Shown piece by piece: positions 42,705 through 51,255 of a stretch of DNA of 64,000 nt. Each line of letters opens with the position of its first letter. Position 1 is the stretch's first letter. The notes under the pieces were generated by a model. It was not told where the DNA came from. It made no database searches and saw nothing but the letters and a program-made list of their open reading frames with translations. The translations under genes were made by a program, and so were the position numbers. The stretch comes from Rhodoflexus caldus. Its GTDB lineage: Bacteria > Bacteroidota > Bacteroidia > Cytophagales > Thermoflexibacteraceae. The DNA lies in contig NZ_JAJPRF010000001.1 of the NCBI RefSeq assembly GCF_021206925.1, positions 124,001-188,000 of the forward strand, written 5' to 3'.

Positions 42705-45700
42705 TCATGCTTGTACAATTTTACTGCCTTTTCGCTCTTTAATGACCTCAATTTTGGCGGGAATCCGCTCTTTGAGTTCACTTACGTGCGAAATAATGCC
42801 GACAAGTCGTTGGCTGCCTTCCAGTTCGGCAAGGGTTCGGATGGCTAAATCCAGCGTTTCGCTGTCCAGCGTACCAAAGCCCTCGTCTATGAACATGGAC
42901 TCTAAGGCAATGCCGCCGCTTTGCGAAGTAATCACATCCGTGAGCCCCAGTGCCAGCGCCAGCGAAGTAAAGAAAGTTTCTCCGCCGGAGAGGTTCTCAA
43001 CGGGGCGCGTGGTGCCGGAGTATTGGTCAAAGACTGCCAGTCGCATCCCATCTTTGCCGCGCCCAACGGTTTCATCGTTCAGCAAGGTATAGCGCCCGCC
43101 CGAAAGTTGTTCCAATCGCAAATTGGCTTTGGCAAGTACTTCGTTAAAATAGAAACGAAGGACGAAGTGTTGCAGGCGAAGTTTATCCGCATTGTCGCCC
43201 GAGGCAAGTGCAAAAAGCTCCCGCAAAGGCTTAACAACGGCTTCTTTGTCGGTAATTTGTTGTCGCAGGGCGGTCAGTTGCTGTTGTAAATCCTGCAAAC
43301 GCTTGATATTGTTGCCAATTTCGCCCGACTTGCTCTGATAATTGCGCAGCGTTTGGGCAGCGGCTTGGGCTTTCTGCGCAGTGGTATCCAAGTCGGGTTT
43401 TTGCTTTCCTGCTACTTTTTTTTGAGCTTCGTTGAACGTTGTTTGCAGGGTCAGTTCCGTTTTTTCCCAATCTTCAATCTTTTGGGCAAGGTCTTTTAAT
43501 GTCTCTTCGGAAAACTCTTTGACCCAAGCCACAACCTCATTCATGGCGGTAAATCCTTTGGCCAAGCAAGCCTGCTTGGTTCGTTCGCGCAGTTCGTTGA
43601 GCTGCTGCTCTTGCTCATTCAGTGCTGTTTGCTGTTGTTCGGCCGTGGTTTGCAGGCGTGCGTATGTTTCGCGGGCTTCATTGAGTGCCTTTTCTAAGGT
43701 CTGCTGCTTTTTTTCCCATTGCGCATATTGGTTAGCCGATGCAGCAACCTGTTTTTCTGCGGTTGCCGCATCGGGGATGCCCGCAGGAAGCCGCTCTGTA
43801 ACGGCCTGCCAATTGCTTTGCAAACCACTCAAAGCAAGCTCATGCTTACGCACCTCTTCTTCCGCAGCTTTTGCTTGTGCTGTTTTATCTTGCTGCTGCT
43901 GTTTGAGTTGCTCGGTTGCTTGTTGCAATGCTTGCCACTGCTTTTGCGCCGCTTCGGCATTTTTGCGCTGTCGGGCGGCCTGTTGCCACTGCTGCTCCAA
44001 CGCTTCCTGCGAAGGGATGCCGTCGGTAAAACTTGCTGCCAATATTTGGCAAGTGTTCTCCTGCATTGCCTGCTCGTTCTTTGCGTCTTGGTAAGCATTT
44101 CGTGCCTCCTGTTCGGCTTTTTCGGCCTTTTCTTTGGCTTGGTGGGCTTTTTCTAATTCAATATCATCCACACGCTTATCGGCAGGTTGCGCAGGATTCG
44201 GGTGCTCGGTTGCACCGCAAACGGGGCAGGGCTGTGCCGGTTGCAGCGTTTCTGCCAATAAGGCTGCCTGACTGCTGCGCCACAATCGCTCGGTTTCGCG
44301 GTAGTGTTGATGGGCTTTTTCTGCCGCTTTTGCCGCCAAGTCATACTGCGCCGCCATCTTGGCAGTAACTTTTGCGGCTTCCTCTGCTGCAGCCTGCGCT
44401 GCCGTCAATTTCTGCAAAGTCTCCCGAAGTGCGTTCAGGTCTTTTTCTTCGCGCTCGTACAATGCCAATTGTCGGGCGGTTTCGTGCAGTTGGCTCAGTT
44501 GCTTATCATTGGCAGCAATTTTTTCCTCTATGTTTGCAATTTCTTTTTGCAACGCATGTAAATTGTCCGATTGGGTAGCCAATTGTTGCTGCGTTGCCGC
44601 AATTTGTTGCCGCAATTCCGCAGCTTTGGCAAAATCGGGCAACTTCTCTCGCAGGCTTTGTGCGGCTTCCCGCGCCTGTTCGGCAGCATTTTTTTGCTCG
44701 GCATGATTAACCAAATCCTGCTCGGTTTGCTGCAAGCGCTTCTGTTCTTGCTGTTTTTTCTCTATGGTTTTTTGCTGTGCTTGCTGCTTTTCATCTATGC
44801 TGTGTTTCAATTCAAAGCCACGGTCAAACAGCGGCTTTAAATCGCGTACATTTTCCAAACGGGCTTTTTGCTGCTTCAACTGCTCGTAGGCTTCTCGGCT
44901 TGCCAAATGCGCATGGAGTTGCTGCCGTATTTTTTCAAAATGCTGGAAATCATCGTTTAAAGCACGTTCGGTAACTAACTGCTGCTGTGCTGCATTATTG
45001 GCTGCCTCCAATTCCTGCAAATAGTCGGCAAGTTTTTGCGCCTCTTCGTGCAAACTTTGCAGACGGTTTTCTATGCTCTCGCCTTCAGACAATTGCCCAT
45101 TGGCAAGCAATGTTTTCTCGGCGGTTTGCAGGTTTTGGAGCTCCCCTGATGCAGTGTTCAATCGCTCTTGCAGGCGCTTCTGAAACTCTGTAAACCGCTC
45201 GGTGCGAAAAATTGCACTCAGAATTTTAGCCTTATCATCGCCGTTTGCCCGCAAAAAACGCTGAAATGCGCCCTGTGGCAGCACCACAATCTGCAAAAAC
45301 TGCTCTTTGGTAAAGTGTAAAATGTTGCTGACCTCGTTTTTAATCTCGTCTTTCTTGGTCAGTATTTTTTCATCGGGCAACGGGTTGCCGTTTTCATCGG
45401 AGCGATAGAATTGGCGGTCGTCATCAAAGCCTTCGCTGCGCTTTTTCTTTCGTTTTTCGTAATACGCTACGTAGAAATTACCGCGCTGCCTGAAACAAAA
45501 CTTTACGATAGTAGGCTGATTATCAGCGGCAAAGTCCGAGCGCATTTGCTGGTGGTCGCGGTCGCCGGTGGTATCGCCAAACAGCGCACAACTCATGGCA
45601 TCAAAGATGGTGGTTTTGCCTGCACCCGTCGGGCCGTGCAAAAGGAACAGGTTGTTGCCCGAAAACTTGCCGAAATCAATGCGCTGATGCTCTATGTATG

Positions 45701-45737
45701 GGCCGAATGCCTGTATTTCAAGAAAGTGCGGTCTCAT
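42705..45737 (-). CDS. sbcC: SbcC nuclease ATPase subunit (Rad50-like)
   Basis: The 1010-residue protein is the SMC-like partner of SbcD in a nuclease that cuts DNA hairpins and ends. The N-terminal Walker A FLLHGPTGAGKTTIFDAMSC is near residues 30-50, long coiled-coil arms are rich in Ala, Gln and Glu, and the zinc hook PCPVCGATEHP lies near the middle. The C-terminus has the ABC signature NLSGGETFFTSLALALGL and Walker B ESMFIDEGFGTLD. The start codon overlaps the sbcD stop by 4 bp (ATGA), so the two are coupled. Length is typical. Confidence 0.95.
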   Translation of the reverse strand: MRPHFLEIQAFGPYIEHQRIDFGKFSGNNLFLLHGPTGAGKTTIFDAMSCALFGDTTGDRDHQQMRSDFAADNQPTIVKFCFRQRGNFYVAYYEKRKKKRSEGFDDDRQFYRSDENGNPLPDEKILTKKDEIKNEVSNILHFTKEQFLQIVVLPQGAFQRFLRANGDDKAKILSAIFRTERFTEFQKRLQERLNTASGELQNLQTAEKTLLANGQLSEGESIENRLQSLHEEAQKLADYLQELEAANNAAQQQLVTERALNDDFQHFEKIRQQLHAHLASREAYEQLKQQKARLENVRDLKPLFDRGFELKHSIDEKQQAQQKTIEKKQQEQKRLQQTEQDLVNHAEQKNAAEQAREAAQSLREKLPDFAKAAELRQQIAATQQQLATQSDNLHALQKEIANIEEKIAANDKQLSQLHETARQLALYEREEKDLNALRETLQKLTAAQAAAEEAAKVTAKMAAQYDLAAKAAEKAHQHYRETERLWRSSQAALLAETLQPAQPCPVCGATEHPNPAQPADKRVDDIELEKAHQAKEKAEKAEQEARNAYQDAKNEQAMQENTCQILAASFTDGIPSQEALEQQWQQAARQRKNAEAAQKQWQALQQATEQLKQQQQDKTAQAKAAEEEVRKHELALSGLQSNWQAVTERLPAGIPDAATAEKQVAASANQYAQWEKKQQTLEKALNEARETYARLQTTAEQQQTALNEQEQQLNELRERTKQACLAKGFTAMNEVVAWVKEFSEETLKDLAQKIEDWEKTELTLQTTFNEAQKKVAGKQKPDLDTTAQKAQAAAQTLRNYQSKSGEIGNNIKRLQDLQQQLTALRQQITDKEAVVKPLRELFALASGDNADKLRLQHFVLRFYFNEVLAKANLRLEQLSGGRYTLLNDETVGRGKDGMRLAVFDQYSGTTRPVENLSGGETFFTSLALALGLTDVITSQSGGIALESMFIDEGFGTLDSETLDLAIRTLAELEGSQRLVGIISHVSELKERIPAKIEVIKERKGSKIVQA

Positions 45738-46885
45738 GCTTTGGGTTGAATTTCGCGGATAATTTGGGTGATAATTTCTTCGTGTGCCATGTCCAAAGCG
45801 GGTAAATAGTGCAGAAAAAATTCGCGGGCTATCTCCCTGTCATCCATTTTGGAGAGTTGTTCGGTGGAAAGGCAGCGTTCCGATGTGTTGCGGTAAGCGT
45901 TGGGTTGCCGCAGCTCGAGCGCATAGGTATATTGCCGCCGCACAATTTCCATGGCATTAATAACGGGTTCTTCGTTGAGCAGTGTTACTTCCAGCAAGTC
46001 ATCCTGACGAACAGACGACTGATTATCAACCAATTGAAATACTCCATCGCGTACGTAGCCCTTAACGCGGCGGATGTCCTGTTTGTGCGCAATCGGAATT
46101 TTTTCGGTTTGCACATTGCCTTCCCCGTCCATTTCTATCATCAAAAATACTTTTTGGTGGTCGGCTTCGGAAAAGGAATATTTGAGCAGTGAGCCGGAAT
46201 AGCGCACTCGCCCGTCCATGAATGACTGCGGGCGGTGTAAGTGCCCTTGTGCGGTATAGTGGAACGGCGTAAAGATTTCGGCAGGCACAACAGAAGCCCC
46301 ACCAACGCTCAGCAGCGCCCGTTCCGATTCACAACCCTCGCCGCCACTGATAAAAGCATGGCCAATAGCCACGTGCCGCCCCTGTGCCGACATACCATTC
46401 GCAATATTTTTTACCACATGGCGCATGATGGCCTCGTGGCTGTCAAAAAAAGCATTGTTATTTTCGGGCAGGCGCAAGTCGGTTGGCTCGGTGTAGGGTA
46501 TGGGGTGAAAATGCACCTCACCGTATGCATCGTGCAGTATAACAGGTTTGACAACACCGGGCATACCGAAAATATGCAAGCCCTGCCGCTGTAAAATTCC
46601 GTTGAAGTAGTCAATGCGCTCGGCGCTGTCGTGATTACCCGCAATGGCTATCACGGGTACTTTCAGCCCCAGCACAATTTCCGACATCACCTCGTCAAAC
46701 AATTCCACCGCACGAGCAGGCGGAAGCGCGCGGTCGTAAATATCGCCCGCAATAAGCAACACGTCGGGTTTTTCGCTGCGGATAAGGTCTGTAAGCTGTT
46801 GAAGAGCGTATTGCTGCCCATCCAGCAAGTCAAAGTTTTTTAAAGATTTGCCTAAATGCCAGTCGGCCGTGTGAAGAATGCGCAT
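45734..46885 (-). CDS. sbcD: SbcD nuclease subunit (Mre11-like)
   Basis: A 383-residue metallophosphoesterase with the five motifs of the family: HTADWHLGKS at the start, LIAGDIYDRALPP, IAGNHDSAERI, VAIGHAFISGG and TAQGHLHRPQ, holding the two metal ions. It cuts DNA with SbcC. The gene ends in a 4-bp ATGA overlap with sbcC. Its ATG directly follows a hairpin-T-run from the ccmC terminator, leaving no visible ribosome-binding site; this is a possible leaderless or poorly initiated start. Confidence 0.95.
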   Translation of the reverse strand: MRILHTADWHLGKSLKNFDLLDGQQYALQQLTDLIRSEKPDVLLIAGDIYDRALPPARAVELFDEVMSEIVLGLKVPVIAIAGNHDSAERIDYFNGILQRQGLHIFGMPGVVKPVILHDAYGEVHFHPIPYTEPTDLRLPENNNAFFDSHEAIMRHVVKNIANGMSAQGRHVAIGHAFISGGEGCESERALLSVGGASVVPAEIFTPFHYTAQGHLHRPQSFMDGRVRYSGSLLKYSFSEADHQKVFLMIEMDGEGNVQTEKIPIAHKQDIRRVKGYVRDGVFQLVDNQSSVRQDDLLEVTLLNEEPVINAMEIVRRQYTYALELRQPNAYRNTSERCLSTEQLSKMDDREIAREFFLHYLPALDMAHEEIITQIIREIQPKA

Positions 46886-46918
46886 AAAAAAGCGTAAAGG
46901 GTTTTTACCACTTTACGC
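46886..46918 (-). terminator. Terminator of ccmC directly abutting sbcD
   Basis: On the minus strand GCGTAAAG (46911-46918) pairs with CTTTACGC (46892-46899), followed by TTTTTT and then the ATG of sbcD at 46885. This should terminate the ccmC transcript, but it also touches the sbcD start. Confidence 0.75.
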
Positions 46919-46943
46919 CAAATTTACCCTGAAAAAGTCGGTT

Positions 46944-47615
46944 TTATGATAGGGATTTCTCAATTTTTTTGGCTTCCAACTGTCTGAGGCGCACCCGCAG
47001 CGAAGTAATCCACACGCCGAGCAGTGTCCAGCCGATTACGGCCGGGTAGAATACCAAGCGCAGTTTAGAGTCTAAGTCGTAGGCATTGAACCCGGGATTG
47101 CCACCCGAACCCGGGTGCAGCGAATCGGTCAGTCGCGGCAAAATCCAGATGAGGGGAATGTAGGCCGCAAAAGCAAAAATATTGTACACCGCACTAATGC
47201 GCCCGCGCTGTTGGGGGTCGGAAAATGAGCCGCGCAGCAACCCATAGGCCATGTAAATGAGCATGGCAATGGCTGAACCGTTTTGCTTAGGGTCGCCGTG
47301 CCAAGGGTCGCCCCATGTGTAGGTTGCCCAAAACATGCCCGTGAGCAAGCCCAAAATGCCGAACAAAATGGCTGTATTGGCAGATTCAGCCGCCCATTGG
47401 TCGTATTTTTCCAGTGGATTGCGCAGGTATTTAATGGAATAGACCACCGAAACCGTCAATAAAATCATCATACCAAACCACATCGGTACGTGGAAGTAGA
47501 GGTTGCGAATGGTTTCATTGAGGATATCTAAACGCGGCACGTCCAACAGCAGACCGCCCAGCAGGGTATAGAACAGCAGGACAATGGTCAGTAATTTCCA
47601 CCAAGCTAATTTCAT
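46944..47615 (-). CDS. ccmC: Heme transport / cytochrome c assembly protein, CcmC-like
   Basis: A 223-residue inner-membrane protein with six predicted helices. CcmC/CcsA-type proteins present heme for cytochrome c maturation. Visible heme-handling motifs are YFHVPMWFGM near residue 40, the tryptophan-rich WATYTWGDPWHGDPKQNG near 105, and LHPGSGGNPG near 165. The W-rich loop reads TWGDPWHGDPK rather than the usual WWxWDP. No other ccm gene is adjacent. A TAACTTTG box sits 20 bases upstream of the ATG at 47615. CcmC is chosen over CcsA because of the short length. Confidence 0.9.
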   Translation of the reverse strand: MKLAWWKLLTIVLLFYTLLGGLLLDVPRLDILNETIRNLYFHVPMWFGMMILLTVSVVYSIKYLRNPLEKYDQWAAESANTAILFGILGLLTGMFWATYTWGDPWHGDPKQNGSAIAMLIYMAYGLLRGSFSDPQQRGRISAVYNIFAFAAYIPLIWILPRLTDSLHPGSGGNPGFNAYDLDSKLRLVFYPAVIGWTLLGVWITSLRVRLRQLEAKKIEKSLS

Positions 47616-47635
47616 GGTTATTGGGGGTTAGTTTG

Positions 47636-47643
47636 CAAAGTTA
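47636..47643 (-). promoter_or_regulatory. -7 box upstream of ccmC
   Basis: On the minus strand this reads TAACTTTG, an exact TAnnTTTG match about 21 bases upstream of the ccmC start. No good -33 element was found at the expected distance. Confidence 0.4.
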
Positions 47644-47699
47644 CGTTTAACGGAAGGTTTTATTACAGGGAAACTATGATTTTCCATTTATTCACAGTC

Positions 47700-49898
47700 T
47701 CACTCACTCACCAGCAACTTCTCTACCGCTGTTTTGCCGCTGCTTGCTGTCAAGCGGATGAAATACATACTGCGTGCGGTGGGCAGTTGCAGGGGGTGCT
47801 CTCCTGCGGCAAGGCTGAACTGCGACCATGTACGCCCTGAAAGGTCTGTGATGCTGACAGCAGCAGGTTCGGCAAGTTGCAGGCGCACCCTGCCCTGTGG
47901 CGCAGGATTCGGGCTGATGCTGTACCAACTGCGCGGCAGCAGGTTTTCGGCAGGCAGCGAAGTCGGCACATCCTGCTGAAAACGAAGCAGTTGCAATCCT
48001 CCACCGGCAGTTCCTAAAATCAGGTGATTGCCTAAAACAGCCGGCAGTACCTCTCTGCCAAAGTTTTTTTCTTCTAACCGATTGGTCAGACGATTGAACA
48101 GCAGGTTGCGCACCGGTTGCGGATTACCGTTCAGAAAGTTGTTGTAAAAAAGCAACTCACCGCCGCGATTGGACGCAATTAAGTCTAATCGCCCATCAGC
48201 ATTTACATCGGCTACGGCAATACTCAGGCCGCGTTTCAAAGCATCGTTTTCAATGCCTGCCACGTTACTACTGCGCAAAGTAAAGTTCAAGTTGCCCGTG
48301 TTTTCGTAGCGCTCGAGCGCGCCCTGAAATTTAGCCACTAACAAATCTGCGTCGCCATCGGCATCCGTATCGGCAAAAAGCAGTTCATCACCAATGGAAA
48401 GCGTGCTGACTGTCAGGTCGGTAGCATTGGCAAGGCTAAACTGCACGGGTTCATTGCGGCGTGCTGTGTTGAGGATATAGGCAAAGCGCCCGCGATTGTC
48501 GCTGTTGCGCTGTGCGGAAAATGCCAAGTCCACCGCCCCATCGCCGTTCAGGTCGGCAACCGTAATTTTGAGTTGGCGCAAATTGGCGGCGGCAAATCCT
48601 GCAAAATTGTCATTGGCCAACCTGAAAGCAGGACGCGCGTTGTTGCCCGTGTTTTCAAAATAGTAGATGCGGCTGACGATTCGCTCCAACTCGGCGGGGT
48701 TGGTATCGCTGCGCTGCCCGATGGTACTCAACAGCAGGTCTAAGTCGCCGTCGCCGTCCACATCCAGCACGGCAGGGCGGGCAGTTTCGCCAATTTCCAC
48801 CATATCGGCCTGCAAAAAGTTGCGCTGCCGAAAGCGAAAATCGGGACGCTGCAAAGTGCCTTCGTTTTTGTAGAACCACGCCGAGCGCGTAAAGTCCAGC
48901 GAGGGAGCAGCAGCAGGCTCATTGATGAACACGTTGGGTGCTGCCAGCAAATCGGGGATGTCGTCAAAGTCCGCATCTTCGTAGAAAGCAGCCGGAAACA
49001 ACTGAAAATCAACGGGATTAACAGCAGGAAACGCCTGCTGAAAGCTATTAAAATTGGCGTTAGCGGGCGTTCCTACGTTGAGCATGGCCACCAAGTTGCT
49101 GCAACTCACATCGCCAAGCAACAGGTCTTTGGTATTGTCGCCGTTCAAATCTATGGTCAGCAAAGTGGAGCCTGCATGTTCCACCGCCTCAACGCGGCAA
49201 AAACTGTTGCCGAAAAGAAATTCGTTGCAGTTGGAACACTCTTCAATATTGCCCCAGCGCAAAGTGGCCTTCTCAAATACAAGGCTGTCGGAGTGGCCGA
49301 AGCGTTCGCGGCTCAGGTTGCGGTTCCACTCTATGTTGAAGCCGCTGGCAGGAATAAAATTCAGAATATCCAAATCGCCATCGTTGTCAATATCGGCAAT
49401 TGCGGGTATGTCGGTGAGGTCTATGCGAAGGTTGAGGTTTACGGCCGAAATGCCTCGAACCTGCAAGGGGTCGCGCAGGGTTTGAAATTGCAGCCTGCCG
49501 CCCTGAGGGGTTACGTTGCGCAACACACGGATGCCGAAATTGGTGGTTGTGAATATGTCTTTGCGCCCGTCGCCGTCATAGTCTGCCAGCAGACACCAAG
49601 CATTCAAATCCTTCGGGAAAAGCGATTCGTATTCGGGTGCATATTGCCAACGGTTATTGACATTCAAAAAAGTACTGACTTTGTTGGTGGTGCGGTCAAA
49701 AATGAATAAGTCGCTGCGCCCGTCGCCGTTGAGGTCTATGGTGGAAAACTGCGGAGCATTGAAACCTCCTGCCCATGCCAGCGGCAAATTGCGCCCATTG
49801 ATTTGCACGGGGATAGAATCGGAAAAGACAAAAGCCGGATTCTGTGCAGCAGCCGCAACCGCTAATATCCACGCAAACAGAAAGAGTAGGTATTTCAT
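47700..49898 (-). CDS. FG-GAP/VCBS repeat protein with type IX sorting domain
   Basis: A 732-residue secreted protein. A signal peptide (ending near AAAQ) is followed by many FG-GAP/VCBS-type repeats of the form DLNGDGRSDLFIFD, DYDGDGRKDIFT and DIDNDGDLDILNF, which build a beta-propeller with calcium sites. The C-terminus is a type IX secretion sorting domain: SWYSISPNPAPQGRVRLQL, ending AVEKLLVSE. It is expected to be secreted or attached to the cell surface. It may be a surface binding protein; the ligand is unknown. Confidence 0.9.
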   Translation of the reverse strand: MKYLLFLFAWILAVAAAAQNPAFVFSDSIPVQINGRNLPLAWAGGFNAPQFSTIDLNGDGRSDLFIFDRTTNKVSTFLNVNNRWQYAPEYESLFPKDLNAWCLLADYDGDGRKDIFTTTNFGIRVLRNVTPQGGRLQFQTLRDPLQVRGISAVNLNLRIDLTDIPAIADIDNDGDLDILNFIPASGFNIEWNRNLSRERFGHSDSLVFEKATLRWGNIEECSNCNEFLFGNSFCRVEAVEHAGSTLLTIDLNGDNTKDLLLGDVSCSNLVAMLNVGTPANANFNSFQQAFPAVNPVDFQLFPAAFYEDADFDDIPDLLAAPNVFINEPAAAPSLDFTRSAWFYKNEGTLQRPDFRFRQRNFLQADMVEIGETARPAVLDVDGDGDLDLLLSTIGQRSDTNPAELERIVSRIYYFENTGNNARPAFRLANDNFAGFAAANLRQLKITVADLNGDGAVDLAFSAQRNSDNRGRFAYILNTARRNEPVQFSLANATDLTVSTLSIGDELLFADTDADGDADLLVAKFQGALERYENTGNLNFTLRSSNVAGIENDALKRGLSIAVADVNADGRLDLIASNRGGELLFYNNFLNGNPQPVRNLLFNRLTNRLEEKNFGREVLPAVLGNHLILGTAGGGLQLLRFQQDVPTSLPAENLLPRSWYSISPNPAPQGRVRLQLAEPAAVSITDLSGRTWSQFSLAAGEHPLQLPTARSMYFIRLTASSGKTAVEKLLVSE

Positions 49899-50054
49899 AG
49901 CCGTCCAATGTTTACATAACTGTCAGCGGTACAAAGTTGTTCCTGACTGACCATTACAAAGCTAATACAAACGCTGTACGATGAGCCACAGCCAACCGCG
50001 AAGAATGCAGAAAGACAGGATTAACTTTTTGTGATGCCCGATTGTACGGAACTC

Positions 50055-50099
50055 ATAAAAAATCAGCAGCCCGAAAACCTTTCAGTCTTCGGGCTGCTG
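50055..50099 (-). terminator. Terminator after the lipoprotein gene at 50123
   Basis: A perfect 12-bp stem, CAGCAGCCCGAA / TTCGGGCTGCTG (50064-50075 and 50088-50099), is followed on the minus strand by ATTTTTTATG. It ends the transcript of the lipoprotein gene ending at 50123. The rest of the 224-bp gap up to 49899 has no other clear feature. Confidence 0.85.
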
Positions 50100-50122
50100 T
50101 CATGAAAACGGTTTGAAAACTA

Positions 50123-50614
50123 TTATTGCATAACTTTGGGAGCTACGGCCTGCTTGGAGTAAAAGTTGGTTGACGGGTCTTTTACCAATTCGTACAGCGT
50201 GCTGTCGCCCAGTTGGCGGAAGTAGAAGCCGCCTACGCGGAAGTTACCCCAAACAGTATCTTTGCCTTTTACCTGATATATTGTTGTATCCCAAGTAACG
50301 GCCACATCTACCAGCACATCGCCGAATCGCTCTTCCTTCATTTTTACGGGTACGTAGGCCATAAAGTCGCTCAGCGGAAATACTTCTTTGGTAGGCTCGC
50401 CAATGGTAATATTCACCATTTGGCGGATGTTGTTGTCAAAACGCACAAATTTGCCGGAGTCGCCGCCCATCATTTTCAGTTCATTGGTAACTTTTGCGAG
50501 GATGGAATCTACACGCGTCCAATCGGCTTTCAGTTCATACTGTTTCTCTTTTTTGCCGCCACCGCAGGCATACGCAAAAAGCGCAATTACAAATAAGATA
50601 GCAATCTTTCTCAT
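50123..50614 (-). CDS. Hypothetical lipoprotein
   Basis: A 163-residue protein with a lipoprotein signal (MRKIAILFVIALFAYACGGG, lipobox AYAC). I do not recognise a domain. The mature part is charged, has a WTRVDSILAKVTNELKMMGG helix and a later GEPTKEVFPLSDFMAYVPV stretch, and ends FYSKQAVAPKVMQ. It is adjacent to another small lipoprotein gene of the same size (40 bp upstream on the same strand), so both are probably cotranscribed; they share only loose features, so common descent is possible but not shown. Confidence 0.78.
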   Translation of the reverse strand: MRKIAILFVIALFAYACGGGKKEKQYELKADWTRVDSILAKVTNELKMMGGDSGKFVRFDNNIRQMVNITIGEPTKEVFPLSDFMAYVPVKMKEERFGDVLVDVAVTWDTTIYQVKGKDTVWGNFRVGGFYFRQLGDSTLYELVKDPSTNFYSKQAVAPKVMQ

Positions 50615-50654
50615 AGAATGTAACGGGTTTAGGTTAAGTTTATCGTGAAAAAGA

Positions 50655-51140
50655 TTATTGCAACAACTTGGCTTGCTTGATGTAATATTCGCCCTGCTTC
50701 ACCCAGCTGTAACGCTCCTGCCCTTTTATGGCGCGGATATCGGCTGCAATGAGTTTGAGGTCGCCCATTGTGCTGTCATTTACCTTAATGTTGGGGTCCC
50801 ATTGCAATTTGAAGTCCACTTTCAAGGTATCTCCGTTGAGGCGGTTTTGCATCAACACACCCAATACCGCCATATCTTCACCCACGAGATAGTTTACGGA
50901 GTCGTAAGCCAACGGAAAGGTAATAATTGAGAACTGACCGGTATCCATTACCTCAAAGCCGGCTTTGCCTTGCTTTACTATCATCTCCTCAATCATTTTG
51001 TCCACCATGCGAATGGCTCGTTTGTTATTGGCCAATTCTTTTTTGATTTGTGCTTTCAACTCGGCACGTTTTTCTTCGTCCGACTTGCCGCAAGACCATG
51101 CCAACAAGGCAACAGCTATCAGGATATAAACTTTTTTCAT
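50655..51140 (-). CDS. Hypothetical lipoprotein
   Basis: A 161-residue protein with a lipoprotein signal MKKVYILIAVALLAWSCGKS (lipobox AWSC) and a Lys/Glu-rich linker after the cysteine (DEEKRAELKAQIKKELANN). No domain is recognised. The C-terminal half has an even pattern of beta-like strands and ends YYIKQAKLLQ. I start at the ATG at 51140; a TTG at 51146 would add two residues. A promoter-like TAACTTTG box lies about 64 bases upstream. It precedes the other small lipoprotein on the same strand. Confidence 0.76.
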   Translation of the reverse strand: MKKVYILIAVALLAWSCGKSDEEKRAELKAQIKKELANNKRAIRMVDKMIEEMIVKQGKAGFEVMDTGQFSIITFPLAYDSVNYLVGEDMAVLGVLMQNRLNGDTLKVDFKLQWDPNIKVNDSTMGDLKLIAADIRAIKGQERYSWVKQGEYYIKQAKLLQ

Positions 51141-51203
51141 GAGCAATACTTTTCAGGTTGAGTGATTTTTGGAAATTTCTGTCCGCCTTTCAAAATGGGC
51201 GCG

Positions 51204-51235
51204 CAAAGTTAGTGCACTACCAACTGAGCGACAAG
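51204..51235 (-). promoter_or_regulatory. Promoter of the two-lipoprotein unit
   Basis: On the minus strand TTG (51232-51234) and TAACTTTG (51204-51211) have a 20-bp spacer, a good Bacteroidota-type promoter. Transcription would start near 51197, about 57 bases before the first lipoprotein ATG. Confidence 0.5.
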
Positions 51236-51255
51236 GTTTTAACAATATTCAACAA

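Noticed and set aside
43432-44094. Long antisense frames inside sbcC (for example a Cys/Ser-rich plus-strand frame)
   Set aside because: They are low-complexity shadows of the Ala/Gln-rich coiled-coil codons of sbcC.
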